Made by a program: the position numbers and the translations under genes. A stretch of 64,000 nt of DNA, taken from Leucobacter chromiireducens subsp. chromiireducens (GTDB lineage Bacteria; Actinomycetota; Actinomycetes; Actinomycetales; Microbacteriaceae). The notes under the pieces are model-generated. The model was given only the letters and a program-made list of their open reading frames with translations. It made no database searches and was not told where the DNA came from. Each line of letters starts with the position of its first letter. The stretch's first letter is position 1. This document shows, one piece after another, positions 45,687-54,048 of the stretch. The stretch spans positions 1 to 64,000 of the forward strand of contig NZ_QYAD01000005.1 in the NCBI RefSeq assembly GCF_016758255.1, in the 5' to 3' direction.

Positions 45687-47075
45687 AACGCGGGCCACCA
45701 GCCGGCGTTCGTCCACAGCCCGAGCTCCGCCTCAGCGGCTGCGCCGATGCGGAAAACTGTCTGGTCGTCGAAGGTGCGACCGACGATCTGCACGCCGGTC
45801 GGCACCCCATTCGGTGCGCGGCCTGAGGGGATCGCGAGCACCGGGACGCGGCCCACGATGTTGAACGGCAGCGTCATCAGCTCCGAGAAGGTGGCCTTGC
45901 TATCGGTGCGGGCGGCATCTGCGGGCATACCTGTGTTTGCGATGGTGGGGCAGAGGAGGGCGTCGTAGCGCCCAAGGATCTCGCCGAGCGGCCGGTAGAA
46001 CGCGGTCTCGGCGGCGAGCCCGTCAACGTAGCCCATCGAGTCGCTCGCAGAGTCAATGAATGCGCGCGTGTACGGCATGAGCTGAGCGAGCTGCTCAGGA
46101 TCACCATTGCCGACGCTCTCGATGAAGGGGCCCATCACCGCGCCGAAGTGCGCCCACGAGGTTCGAAGCACCTCCTCGGGAGTCCAGGGCAGATCGACCT
46201 CATCGACAATCGCACCCGCCGCGCGCAGTGCATCGGCGACGGCGCGGGCGTTCTCAATGACTGCGGGATCGGGGGAGTAGCCGCCGAGCGTGAAGCTGAG
46301 CGCAATCTTCACGCCCGCAAGACTCTCGACTGCACCCGAGACGCGCAGCTGGGGGCGCAGTGACGCCGGGTCGCCCGCCCACGGGCCGGAAATCACGTTC
46401 TGCAGCATCGCGACGTCTGCGACGCTGCGGCCCATGGGTCCGTCTGCGCAGTACGTGTCGCTGTTGAATGGCGGGAGCCCGGGCACTCGTGCGAACGGGG
46501 GCTTGAATCCAACAACACCGCAGTAGGACGAGGGGATCCGAATTGAGCCGCCGATGTCTGAGCCGGTCGCGAGAATCGTTGAGCCAGCGGCGAGCACCGC
46601 GCCCGAGCCACCCGAGGAGCCGCCGGGCGTCATTTCGGTGTTGTGGGGGTTTCGCGTGGTACCCCAGAGCGCGGTGTGTGGTCACCGGGGCGCAGCAGAA
46701 CTCGGGGGTCGTGGTGCGACCGTGCACCACTGCGCCCGCGTCGAAGATGCGCTCGACGATCGGGTGGGCGATGTCTGCGACAGTGCCCTGTTCGGGCAAC
46801 GAGCCCTCCTCGGCGAGGCGGCCGGCAATGGGCTGCTCTTCCTTCACCATGAGTGGCACTCCCTCCAGCGGACGTGCGTCTCCGCTGCGGTAGCGCGTCT
46901 CGGCCGTTCGAGCTGCTCTGTACGCGTCCTCGAGGAGCTCCTCGGTGACCGCGCCAACGTGCGGCTCCGTAGCGGCGGTGCGCGCGACGACCGCATCGAG
47001 CAGCTCAACGGGAGAGAGCTCGCCTGAAGTGAAGCGACGTACGGACTCCGTGGCGGTGAGATAGTTCAGATCCAT
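45683..47075 (-). pseudogene. Amidase (amidase signature family), broken by a frameshift
   Basis: Two frames together make a normal amidase of about 464 aa. The N-terminal part runs from ATG 47075 (AAGGAG six bases upstream) and has the catalytic Lys in VPLMVKEEQ. It goes out of frame after the segment TTHRAL near 46670. The other frame resumes with WGTTRNPHNTEMTPGGSSGGS and carries the cis-Ser and Ser nucleophile (GSDIGGSIRIP). The change fits loss of one GC pair from a short GC repeat (a -2 shift). Either it is a recent pseudogene or a sequencing error. It is divergent from a TetR regulator. Confidence 0.85.
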
Positions 47076-47110
47076 GGTTCTCCTTCTCTGGGCCGCATCG
47101 TCGCGACCCG

Positions 47111-47143
47111 TACGTTGTACGGTACGTTGTACGGGGCTACTCT
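47111..47143 (+). promoter_or_regulatory. Promoter with 12 bp tandem repeat, upstream of tetR
   Basis: TACGTTGTACGG is repeated exactly at 47111-47122 and 47123-47134. -35 TTGTAC (47115-47120) and -10 TACTCT (47138-47143) are 17 bases apart. The RNA would begin at the ATG 47151. The repeats cover the -35 and spacer and are the likely TetR binding sites, also able to act on the divergent amidase gene. Confidence 0.6.
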
Positions 47144-47150
47144 GGCAGGC

Positions 47151-47816
47151 ATGGCCGAACAGACCGACACCACAGCTGCGCCCCGGGGAAATGCGGGGCG
47201 CGAGCCCCTGAACCGTGGGGTGATCGCTGAGGCTGCGCTTCGGCTCGCTGAAGCCGCGGGGCTCGAGGAGTTGACGATGCGTGCGCTCGCGTCTGAGCTG
47301 GGGGCTGGCACGATGACGCTGTACACGCATGTGCGTGGGCGGGACGATCTGCTGCAAGCGATCGTCGAGCGGCTGATCGCGGAGCTCGACATGCCGGGCG
47401 TGACTGCTCGTGCCGGGGGCGATTGGCGCGAGCATCTCGCCGAGGTGCTCGACGCATACAAATCACTCGCCGAGCGGTTCCCACGCTCGTTCGAGCTTCT
47501 TGCGCTCGCCCCGTACGCGGACGGGCCAGTTGCCCCTCATCTCGCGAGTGCCGAGCGTGCGCTCATCGCTGGCGGCTTGCATCCGAGTGATGCCCGTGTT
47601 GCACTGGGCACCGCGGATGCGTTCGCGACAGGGTTTCTGGTGGTGCGCGCGCGTACCGCGTTGCGGGCCGAGGGGCCTGGTGCGGCAGCGGCCTCCCACA
47701 GTCCGCTCGCCTACGCCCGGGGCGTTGCCGCAGTGATTGCCGGGATCGCGGCAACCCTGGAGGAGACCCCGAACGTTGAAGGCTCGGGCCAGGGGGCCGC
47801 GACCGCCGGGGTCTAG
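47151..47816 (+). CDS. TetR family regulator (TetR_C class), divergent from the amidase
   Basis: A 221 aa protein. The helix-turn-helix is TMRALASELGAGTMTLYTHVRGRDDLLQAIVERL (about residues 42-75), the form seen in regulators with a Tn10-TetR-like C-terminal domain. The ATG at 47151 is preceded by a -10 at the leaderless distance. The 75 bp shared with the broken amidase gene holds a tandem repeat that looks like its operator. It probably controls the amidase and itself. Confidence 0.88.
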   Translation: MAEQTDTTAAPRGNAGREPLNRGVIAEAALRLAEAAGLEELTMRALASELGAGTMTLYTHVRGRDDLLQAIVERLIAELDMPGVTARAGGDWREHLAEVLDAYKSLAERFPRSFELLALAPYADGPVAPHLASAERALIAGGLHPSDARVALGTADAFATGFLVVRARTALRAEGPGAAAASHSPLAYARGVAAVIAGIAATLEETPNVEGSGQGAATAGV

Positions 47817-47884
47817 TGGGGGCGCAGTAGCTCGCCACCAATCAACGTTTTCTCCCGTCCCGGGGGTGCGGCGCTCGGCGCCCG

Positions 47885-48532
47885 CTAGCTGTCAGCGCGT
47901 GCGATGAGCGAATGAAACCGCGCGCGCGTCCGGCGATGGCTCTCGGCCGGCGTCTCCGCATCGGGGACGTCGGCCTGCGCTGACCAACGTTGCCAGCCGT
48001 GCCGCCACACGAGGACACTGAGCTCGCAATCGAGTTCGAGGTCACTCGTGTCCATGCAGGGGAGCTGAACTCTGATGCGATCGCGAAGTACCGCCGCGAT
48101 CGCGGCGTCTTGAGTGGCGGCGTGAGCGTGGAGTTGGCAATCGGTGCGGAGCAGCGCGCCGACCCGACGATGCTCGGCAAGCTCGGGGGAGCCCTCCGCC
48201 GCAAGGATCGCATCGAAGAGCTGCTCAATCGCCTGGGTTGTCTCAGTCGGTGATGTGACGACCAGCGGGAGTGCTGTTGCGCCGGCGAGTGCGCGTGCAT
48301 GGCCGGCGAGAACCGCGTCCTCTCGGTTGTTGTAGTAGCGGAAGAACGTTCGTCTCGAGACGCCAGCGGCGGCCGCGATCTCGCCGACGGTGGCCGCGGT
48401 GCGCGGCGCGTGAGGTGTTGTGTCCCGTTCCGCGAATTCGAGCGCAGCCAGGTGGATCCGCTGAGCGGTTTCGCGGTGCTTGCGCGCGCGGACGCCCTCG
48501 CTTGTGGCGAGAGATTGCTGGGCCTCTGTCAC
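47885..48532 (-). CDS. TetR family regulator, divergent from an MFS pump
   Basis: A 215 aa protein. The DNA-binding part is ATVGEIAAAAGVSRRTFFRYYNNREDAVLAGHARAL (about residues 48-84). The C-terminal ligand domain has WRHGWQRWSAQAD near the end, as in AcrR-like regulators. GTG 48532 has GGGAG five bases upstream. The MFS exporter on the other strand starts 166 bp away and is the natural target; a palindrome lies between them. Confidence 0.88.
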   Translation of the reverse strand: MTEAQQSLATSEGVRARKHRETAQRIHLAALEFAERDTTPHAPRTAATVGEIAAAAGVSRRTFFRYYNNREDAVLAGHARALAGATALPLVVTSPTETTQAIEQLFDAILAAEGSPELAEHRRVGALLRTDCQLHAHAATQDAAIAAVLRDRIRVQLPCMDTSDLELDCELSVLVWRHGWQRWSAQADVPDAETPAESHRRTRARFHSLIARADS

Positions 48533-48639
48533 GGTGCTCCCTGATTCTCGCGTGCTGGGGTGCACGCAGCCGACACGCCGTGTGATCCGTCAACGGGCGT
48601 ACGCCCGAAGATACTGCGCTCCGGCCGTCGCCGCAAATA

Positions 48640-48674
48640 TTGGCACTGTGTGTCATGATTGTTCATCTGATGAA
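48640..48674 (+). promoter_or_regulatory. MFS promoter with palindromic operator
   Basis: -35 TTGGCA (48640-48645), a 17-base spacer and -10 TCATCT (48663-48668). The -10 sits in the perfect palindrome TTCATC-T-GATGAA (48662-48674), a likely TetR operator that would block the MFS promoter. Confidence 0.55.
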
Positions 48675-48698
48675 TCCTCATGAAAGGCCACACCGCTC

Positions 48699-50120
48699 GT
48701 GACAACTCCTATGCCAGCCGAGTCGCCGGCCCCCACGACTCGCGCGATCACCGCAACGATTGCCGTGCTTGCGTTCTCCGCGTTTGTCATGATCCTCAAC
48801 GAGACCGTGTTGAGCGTCGCCCTGCCGCCCCTGATGGCTGAGTTTGGCGTCTCCGCAAACGTCGCGCAGTGGCTCACCACCGGGTTTCTCCTCACGATGG
48901 CGGTCGTGATTCCCACGACCGGCTTCTTGCTGCGTCGCTTCTCACTGCGAGCGCTCTTCGGCGCCGCGCTCGTGCTGTTCGTCCTCGGTACGCTCATCGC
49001 CTCGTTGGCGCCAAGCTTCCCCGTGATGCTCGCGGCTCGTGTGGTGCAGGCGTGTGGCACCGCGATCATCATGCCGCTCCTTATGACGACGACGCTGAGC
49101 CTTGTGGTGCCGCAGCGCCGGGGGGGTGTGATGGGCCTGAATTCAATTGTGATCGCCGTGGCCCCGGCCATCGGCCCCACGCTCTCCGGCGTGATTATCG
49201 AGGCGCTCGGGTGGCGCTGGGTGTTTGGGCTGATGATTCCCGTGGCGGCAATCGCGCTCGGGGTGGGCCTGGTGTTCCTGCCGCGAATAGGTGGCGGTGA
49301 GCGGGTCCCACTCGACATCCGCTCGGTCGTGCTGTCCCTGTTGGGGTTCGGCGGGCTCGTGGCGGCGTTGTCGACCGCGGCGGACATTGCCGAGGGGGCC
49401 TGGAGTCCCGTGCTCTCGCTGGTGATTGGCGTGGCGGCGCTTGCGCTGTTCGCGCGCCGGCAGCTCGGGCTACAGCGCGATGGAGATCGAGCGCTGCTCG
49501 ACTTGCGCCCCTTCGCAGAGCGGAATTTCACGCTCGGAGTCGTGCTCATCATGATCGCGTTTGGCGTGCTCCTAGGAACGGTGGTCGTACTGCCGATCGC
49601 CGCGCAGAGCGGGCTCGGTATGAGCGTGTTGGCAACTGGGCTGATGCTGCTTCCCGGGGGAGTGACCCAGGGAGTGCTCGCGCCGATCGTGGGTCGGCTC
49701 ACCGACCTCATCGGTGCGCGGGTGATTGTGATCCCCGGGCTCCTGCTGATGAGTGGTGCGCAGTGGTGGCTCAGTGCGCTCACCCAGGCGACCTCGCTCG
49801 GCGAGCTGATCGCAATGCACGTGATGTTTTCAGCGGGTATGGCGCTCGTGCTCACGCCCATGATGACGCACAGCATGAGTGCGCTTCCTGCCCCGCTCTT
49901 CGGGCACGGGAGTGCCATTCTGAACACATTGCAGCAGCTCGCAGGCGCTGCGGGCACGGCCGCGCTCGTCGGGGCGCTCGCGGTTGGTTCCGCAGCGGCG
50001 CCGGTCGCGGGAGCGGGTGCGGTTATCGCGGGTGCGCGCCTCGCCTTCCAACTCGGTGGCTGTCTCACACTCGCGGGCGCGATCTGTGCGCTCTTTCTCA
50101 CGCGGCTGGCCCGACGGTGA
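48699..50120 (+). CDS. MFS multidrug exporter, EmrB/QacA (DHA2) type
   Basis: A 473 aa protein with 14 hydrophobic segments. The first helix has VMILNETVLSVALPPLMAEFG, where the usual Asp of DHA2 pumps (LDxTIVNVALP) is replaced by Asn-Glu. TGFLLRRFSLRALFGAAL follows as motif A and VIAVAPAIGPTLSGVII as motif C. The start is GTG 48699, with ATG 48711 as an alternative. It is divergent from its probable TetR repressor. A second DHA2 pump with its own TetR lies at 14.4 kb. Confidence 0.9.
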   Translation: MTTPMPAESPAPTTRAITATIAVLAFSAFVMILNETVLSVALPPLMAEFGVSANVAQWLTTGFLLTMAVVIPTTGFLLRRFSLRALFGAALVLFVLGTLIASLAPSFPVMLAARVVQACGTAIIMPLLMTTTLSLVVPQRRGGVMGLNSIVIAVAPAIGPTLSGVIIEALGWRWVFGLMIPVAAIALGVGLVFLPRIGGGERVPLDIRSVVLSLLGFGGLVAALSTAADIAEGAWSPVLSLVIGVAALALFARRQLGLQRDGDRALLDLRPFAERNFTLGVVLIMIAFGVLLGTVVVLPIAAQSGLGMSVLATGLMLLPGGVTQGVLAPIVGRLTDLIGARVIVIPGLLLMSGAQWWLSALTQATSLGELIAMHVMFSAGMALVLTPMMTHSMSALPAPLFGHGSAILNTLQQLAGAAGTAALVGALAVGSAAAPVAGAGAVIAGARLAFQLGGCLTLAGAICALFLTRLARR

Positions 50121-50251
50121 CGGGTGCAGGGCATGGGTAGTCATTTGCCATAGCGGATAGATAGGATCTGTGTAGGCTGCGTACCGGGGGTGGGGCAGCG
50201 AATCCATCGTGCGCGCACGGCGCCGAGTGAGTTCAGGAAGCTGGGAGTGCA

Positions 50252-53200
50252 ATGGCGAGTTTCTGGGGGAGAAGTCTGCTTGCCGCGAGTGCGGCGGTGG
50301 CTATCGCGGCGAGTCTTGGAGGCGTAGGCTCGCCAGCGCTCGCGAACGAGGGCGCGAACAGGGCGGCAGGGGTGCACCTCGCCGATCCCGAGCTCACCGC
50401 GTGTGTCAATGCGAAGCTCGGAGCGAGTCGAGCGCCGGATGCGCCGATCATGCAGGCCGAGATTGAGGGCATCACCGTGATGACCTGCAACGGCGACTTC
50501 GCTGTGACCTCTCTCGAGGGCTTCGAGGCGGCGAACGACCTGCGCACGCTTGCCTTCCTGGGTGGGCGACATGACCTCTCCGGAAGTGGTGTGCTGCGTC
50601 CGCTCACGACGATGCCGAAGCTCTCGAGCCTCACACTCACAGACGCGAACCTCACGGACGCCTCGCTTGGCGTGGTGAGTGGTGCGGGCAAACTCTCGCG
50701 GCTCACCGTTGTAGGCAACCCGAAGCTCACCACGCTCGAGCCACTCGCCACGATGACGAGCCTCACCACACTGGATGCCTCCCGCAATGCGGCGCTGAGC
50801 GACTTTGAAGCCCTCGCGAAGCTGCGCTCGCTCCGAGACCTGACGATCTCGCAGAACCCGCTCCTCACGGACCTTGCTCCGCTCGCTGGCCTGACTGAGC
50901 TGAGCTACCTGAACGCCCAAATGACGGGAATCGACAGCCTGGCCCCGCTCTCCGAGCTGACGAAGCTCACCTCGATCTCCGCTACGCACACACAGGTGAG
51001 CAGCCTGGAACCGCTTGCGAAGCTCACCGCGCTTTCGAATTTGAGCATGTCACGCGCGCAGCTCACTAGCCTGGCGGGCATCGAGAACGCGGCAGCTTTG
51101 AAGACGCTCGAGATCGACCACAACAGCGACCTGGGCGACAACATCACCGCCATTGGAAACAAGCCCCTGCTGTACCGAATTCACATGGACGCAATCGGGG
51201 CCACCACGCTTGCACCGTTACGCGAACTGGCCGGTCTGAAGAGTCTCCAGGCGATGGGCAACCATATTCAATCGCTCGAGGGGCTCCCGGCAGCTCCGGG
51301 CAGCCGCTCCGACGGGACGATGGCGGTCACCGCGCAGCAGATCCATCTTGAAGATGTCTGGGTGCCGCGCGGAGCAAAGCGCTACCGGGCTGATGTGAGC
51401 GGTGAGCTGGCGCTGCGCGACGGGATCACATTCCCCCGCTTCGGCGGAAACCAGGCGCCGGTGCTCTCACCGGACTTGCCGTACGTTGACATCACCGTGT
51501 ATTCCGCGATTCCTACTGCGGAGTACACGTTTTCCGAGACCAACGAGCTCGACAACGATCGCTACACCGGAACCGTGTATCACCCGATTGTGTGGAGCAC
51601 GATTACGAGCGAAGACTCGGCGACGCTCACGTTCCAGCAGCCCTGGGAGCAGCAGACAACGTACACCCAGGGCTTCCCCGCCGCGAGCTTTGAGCTTGTG
51701 CCGCGGGATGGGGTGGAACGTCCCGACTGGCTGCAGATCGATGCTGAGGGCAAGCTCTCGGGCACGCCAGACACGTTCGGCGAGTGGGCGTTTGATCTGC
51801 GTGTCGCTGATGCCCTCGGCAACACGATGACGCAGCGGCTCGATATCGCGGTTGCCGATCCTGGAACTGCGACGGTCGAACTCAGCCACGACCAGACGGT
51901 TGCAGCCGGGGGGTCGGCGACGTTCACCGTGACGCGCGCGAACGACGGATACGCGGGCGCGGCCTCCGTGACTGTGGCTACGCAAGACGGGGCCGCGGGC
52001 GACGAGAACCCAGCGCGCGCCGGCGTCCACTACACACCTCTCGCCGAGACGCTCAGCTGGGCCGACGGCGACACGTCACCGCGGGAAGTCACGGTGGCGA
52101 CGCTTGAAACTGCAGCAGGCGACCCTGACCGCAGCTTCACCCTGGAACTCGCCGGTGCCGAGCCGGCTGGCCTCGTGGCAATTGGCGCGGGGGGTTCCAC
52201 CGACGTGACGATCGTCGCCCCGACTCCGGTGCCCAACGAGTTGAACTTCACCGGCCCCCAGCGAGCCGAGGGCGGGGAGTCTCTGACATTTGAGGTGAGT
52301 CGGAGCCGCGCCGCAGAAGACCCCTGGACCGGGGTGGCGAGCGTGCAGGTGTCCACGGCCGACGTGTCTGCGCTCGCGGGCACACACTACGAGGAGACCA
52401 CTGCAACGCTCGAGTGGGGGCCGAACGACTTTGCCGCGAAGCAGTTCGTCGTCCCTACGCTGGCGCCAGCCGCGGGCGACCCGGAACGGAATTTTGCGGT
52501 GGAGCTAAGCGAGCCCAGCACGTTCGCAGCGCTCGGAAAGGTGAGCTCGGTGACCGGGACGATCACCGCACCCGCGCCCGAGCTCACCGTATTTGCTCTG
52601 AACGGCGATCAGCAGGGGATCGCGGGAGAGACGCTCTCCTTCGAGGTCTCTCGCGTGAACGCGACGCAGCTGCCCTGGGAGGGCGAGACCAGCGTCGTGG
52701 TAGAGACCGTTGACGGCTCTGCGGAGGGCGGTACGCACTTCACCGCAGTTGCTCCGACCACGCTGACCTGGGAGGCGGGGGATACTGATTCGAAGACGGT
52801 GACTGTGGCGACCGAGCGCGTGGCCGCGGGGGATCCGGACCGAACCTTCCAGGTGCGGCTCAGTGAACCGGGCGCCTACGGCGAATTCGGCAGCCCCTCG
52901 GAGGTTGAAGGAGTGATCGTCGCAGAAGTCCCCGATCCCAGTCTGCTTGCCGTCGTGGGGGAGCCAGAGGTGCGCGCGGGGGAGGCTGCAGTGTTCACCG
53001 TGACTCGCACAGACGCCGCGGAACGAACGTGGACGGGGCCAGTCACGGTACGCGTCCGCACACAGGATGGCACAGCGCACGCAGGCACGCACTTCACTCC
53101 AGTGGACGTTGAACTCTCCTGGGAGGCCGGAGACGATTCCTCACAGCAAGTCGAAGTGCCGACGACTCCAGGCTTTCGCGGTGACGAGTCCAGGCAGCTT

Positions 53201-53509
53201 ACGCTGGAAATCTCTGCACCGAGTGAGCACGCGGTGGTGGAAGCCGGAGCTTCAACGGCAGTGGGGACCATCAGCTACGCGAAGCTGACACCGGTAGACC
53301 CCGACCCAGACGCTGACCCCGAAACGGACCCGGGTACGGAGACCGACCCAGGTTCCGGCGGCGGAGACGGCAGCGGCGGCGGAACGTCCGCGCCGCGCGA
53401 CGGCCTCGCGGCAACGGGCGGCCCGGGAATCGAGCTTCCATTGATGCTCGGCGGCGCGGCGCTTCTCGCGGGCAGTGCGCTGCTGCTGCGCCGCAAGAAG
53501 CGTGCCTAA
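50252..53509 (+). CDS. LRR / Calx-beta surface protein with LAXTG sorting signal
   Basis: A 1085 aa secreted protein. Signal peptide, residues 1-31 (cleavage after PALA). Leucine-rich repeats, about 80-350 (LKTLEIDHNSDLG-like units of about 22 residues), resemble internalins. A putative Ig/He_PIG module spans about 470-540 (PDWLQIDAEGKLSGTPDTFGEWAF). Four Calx-beta-like repeats span about 545-1000, each with GxxxTFxVxR, a GTHY/F segment and AAGDPDRxF. An Asp/Pro and Gly linker leads to LAATG at 1052-1056, a hydrophobic helix and the RRKKRA tail: a cell-wall anchor for a class E-type sortase. Probably an adhesin; Calx-beta repeats would bind Ca2+. No sortase gene is seen in the window. Confidence 0.88.
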   Translation: MASFWGRSLLAASAAVAIAASLGGVGSPALANEGANRAAGVHLADPELTACVNAKLGASRAPDAPIMQAEIEGITVMTCNGDFAVTSLEGFEAANDLRTLAFLGGRHDLSGSGVLRPLTTMPKLSSLTLTDANLTDASLGVVSGAGKLSRLTVVGNPKLTTLEPLATMTSLTTLDASRNAALSDFEALAKLRSLRDLTISQNPLLTDLAPLAGLTELSYLNAQMTGIDSLAPLSELTKLTSISATHTQVSSLEPLAKLTALSNLSMSRAQLTSLAGIENAAALKTLEIDHNSDLGDNITAIGNKPLLYRIHMDAIGATTLAPLRELAGLKSLQAMGNHIQSLEGLPAAPGSRSDGTMAVTAQQIHLEDVWVPRGAKRYRADVSGELALRDGITFPRFGGNQAPVLSPDLPYVDITVYSAIPTAEYTFSETNELDNDRYTGTVYHPIVWSTITSEDSATLTFQQPWEQQTTYTQGFPAASFELVPRDGVERPDWLQIDAEGKLSGTPDTFGEWAFDLRVADALGNTMTQRLDIAVADPGTATVELSHDQTVAAGGSATFTVTRANDGYAGAASVTVATQDGAAGDENPARAGVHYTPLAETLSWADGDTSPREVTVATLETAAGDPDRSFTLELAGAEPAGLVAIGAGGSTDVTIVAPTPVPNELNFTGPQRAEGGESLTFEVSRSRAAEDPWTGVASVQVSTADVSALAGTHYEETTATLEWGPNDFAAKQFVVPTLAPAAGDPERNFAVELSEPSTFAALGKVSSVTGTITAPAPELTVFALNGDQQGIAGETLSFEVSRVNATQLPWEGETSVVVETVDGSAEGGTHFTAVAPTTLTWEAGDTDSKTVTVATERVAAGDPDRTFQVRLSEPGAYGEFGSPSEVEGVIVAEVPDPSLLAVVGEPEVRAGEAAVFTVTRTDAAERTWTGPVTVRVRTQDGTAHAGTHFTPVDVELSWEAGDDSSQQVEVPTTPGFRGDESRQLTLEISAPSEHAVVEAGASTAVGTISYAKLTPVDPDPDADPETDPGTETDPGSGGGDGSGGGTSAPRDGLAATGGPGIELPLMLGGAALLAGSALLLRRKKRA

Positions 53510-53534
53510 CATTTGAGGCCGCGTACGTTCGCCA

Positions 53535-53596
53535 CGGAGATATCTGCTTCCTCGGAACTCTATGTGCAGATTGCACCGAGGAGCCAGATATCTCCG
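53535..53596. terminator. Long inverted repeat after the surface protein gene
   Basis: CGGAGATATCTG (53535-53546) pairs with CAGATATCTCCG (53585-53596). After a 3x3 internal loop, CCTCGG (53550-53555) pairs with CCGAGG (53576-53581). The 20-base loop is AT-rich. It is likely the transcription stop of the surface protein gene, although no T run follows; a recombination or mobile-element remnant is a possible alternative. Confidence 0.55.
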
Positions 53597-53676
53597 AGGG
53601 GAACGATGGGTGCCGCGCGAAGACCGGAACTACTTCGTGGCATCCATGCCGCTCGCCTCGCAGCGAAACGATCCCG

Positions 53677-53994
53677 CTATCTCGTGGGGAGAACTGATCC
53701 GCGCTCGAGTCGGTCACACTTCGACTGAGCCTGCTGTTCGTCAGTGCGGTTGATCTCCGACCAGATGGTGTCGAGCGAAAGCCCGAGTACTGCCGCGATT
53801 GCTGCAACCGTGGGGAACGCCGGGGTTGCGACACGGCCAGATTCGATCTTGCGAAGCGTTTCCGGGGAGATGCCTGCTGCGAGAGCAACGTCGAGCATCG
53901 GGCGTGCGCCTCGCGTGTGGCGCAGCAGAGCGCCGAGGAGTTCTCCTCGCTGGATGTCTTCGGGAGTGAGTGGCAATCGAACCATATCCGTCAT
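53677..53994 (-). CDS. XRE/Cro-family HTH regulator, divergent from map
   Basis: A 105 aa protein. The helix-turn-helix is MLDVALAAGISPETLRKIESGRVATPAFPTVAAIAAVLGLSLDTIW (about residues 33-78), clearly of the XRE type. The ATG at 53994 directly touches a perfect inverted repeat, its likely operator, and TATACC eight bases upstream would give a leaderless message. It shares the control region with the extra methionine aminopeptidase gene. The last 20 residues are polar with no known domain. Confidence 0.82.
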   Translation of the reverse strand: MTDMVRLPLTPEDIQRGELLGALLRHTRGARPMLDVALAAGISPETLRKIESGRVATPAFPTVAAIAAVLGLSLDTIWSEINRTDEQQAQSKCDRLERGSVLPTR

Positions 53995-54024
53995 ACTATC
54001 CCGGTATAGAATTACCGGGATAGT
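53995..54024. promoter_or_regulatory. Perfect 12 bp inverted repeat (operator) between HTH gene and map
   Basis: ACTATCCCGGTA (53995-54006) and TACCGGGATAGT (54013-54024) are exact reverse complements around TAGAAT. The repeat contains -10-like boxes for both strands (TATAGA on plus, TATACC on minus), so one bound dimer or tetramer could shut both promoters. Confidence 0.8.
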
Positions 54025-54048
54025 TATTGGATACAGCGAGAGGCGCCC

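Noticed and set aside
45683-48700. Insertion sequence or island boundary around the broken amidase
   Set aside because: No transposase, terminal inverted repeat or target duplication is visible; a two-base loss in a GC repeat explains the damage.
51870-53280. Repeated DNA in the surface protein gene as a CRISPR or mobile repeat
   Set aside because: The repetition is at protein level (Calx-beta modules of about 110 residues) with diverged DNA and no spacers.
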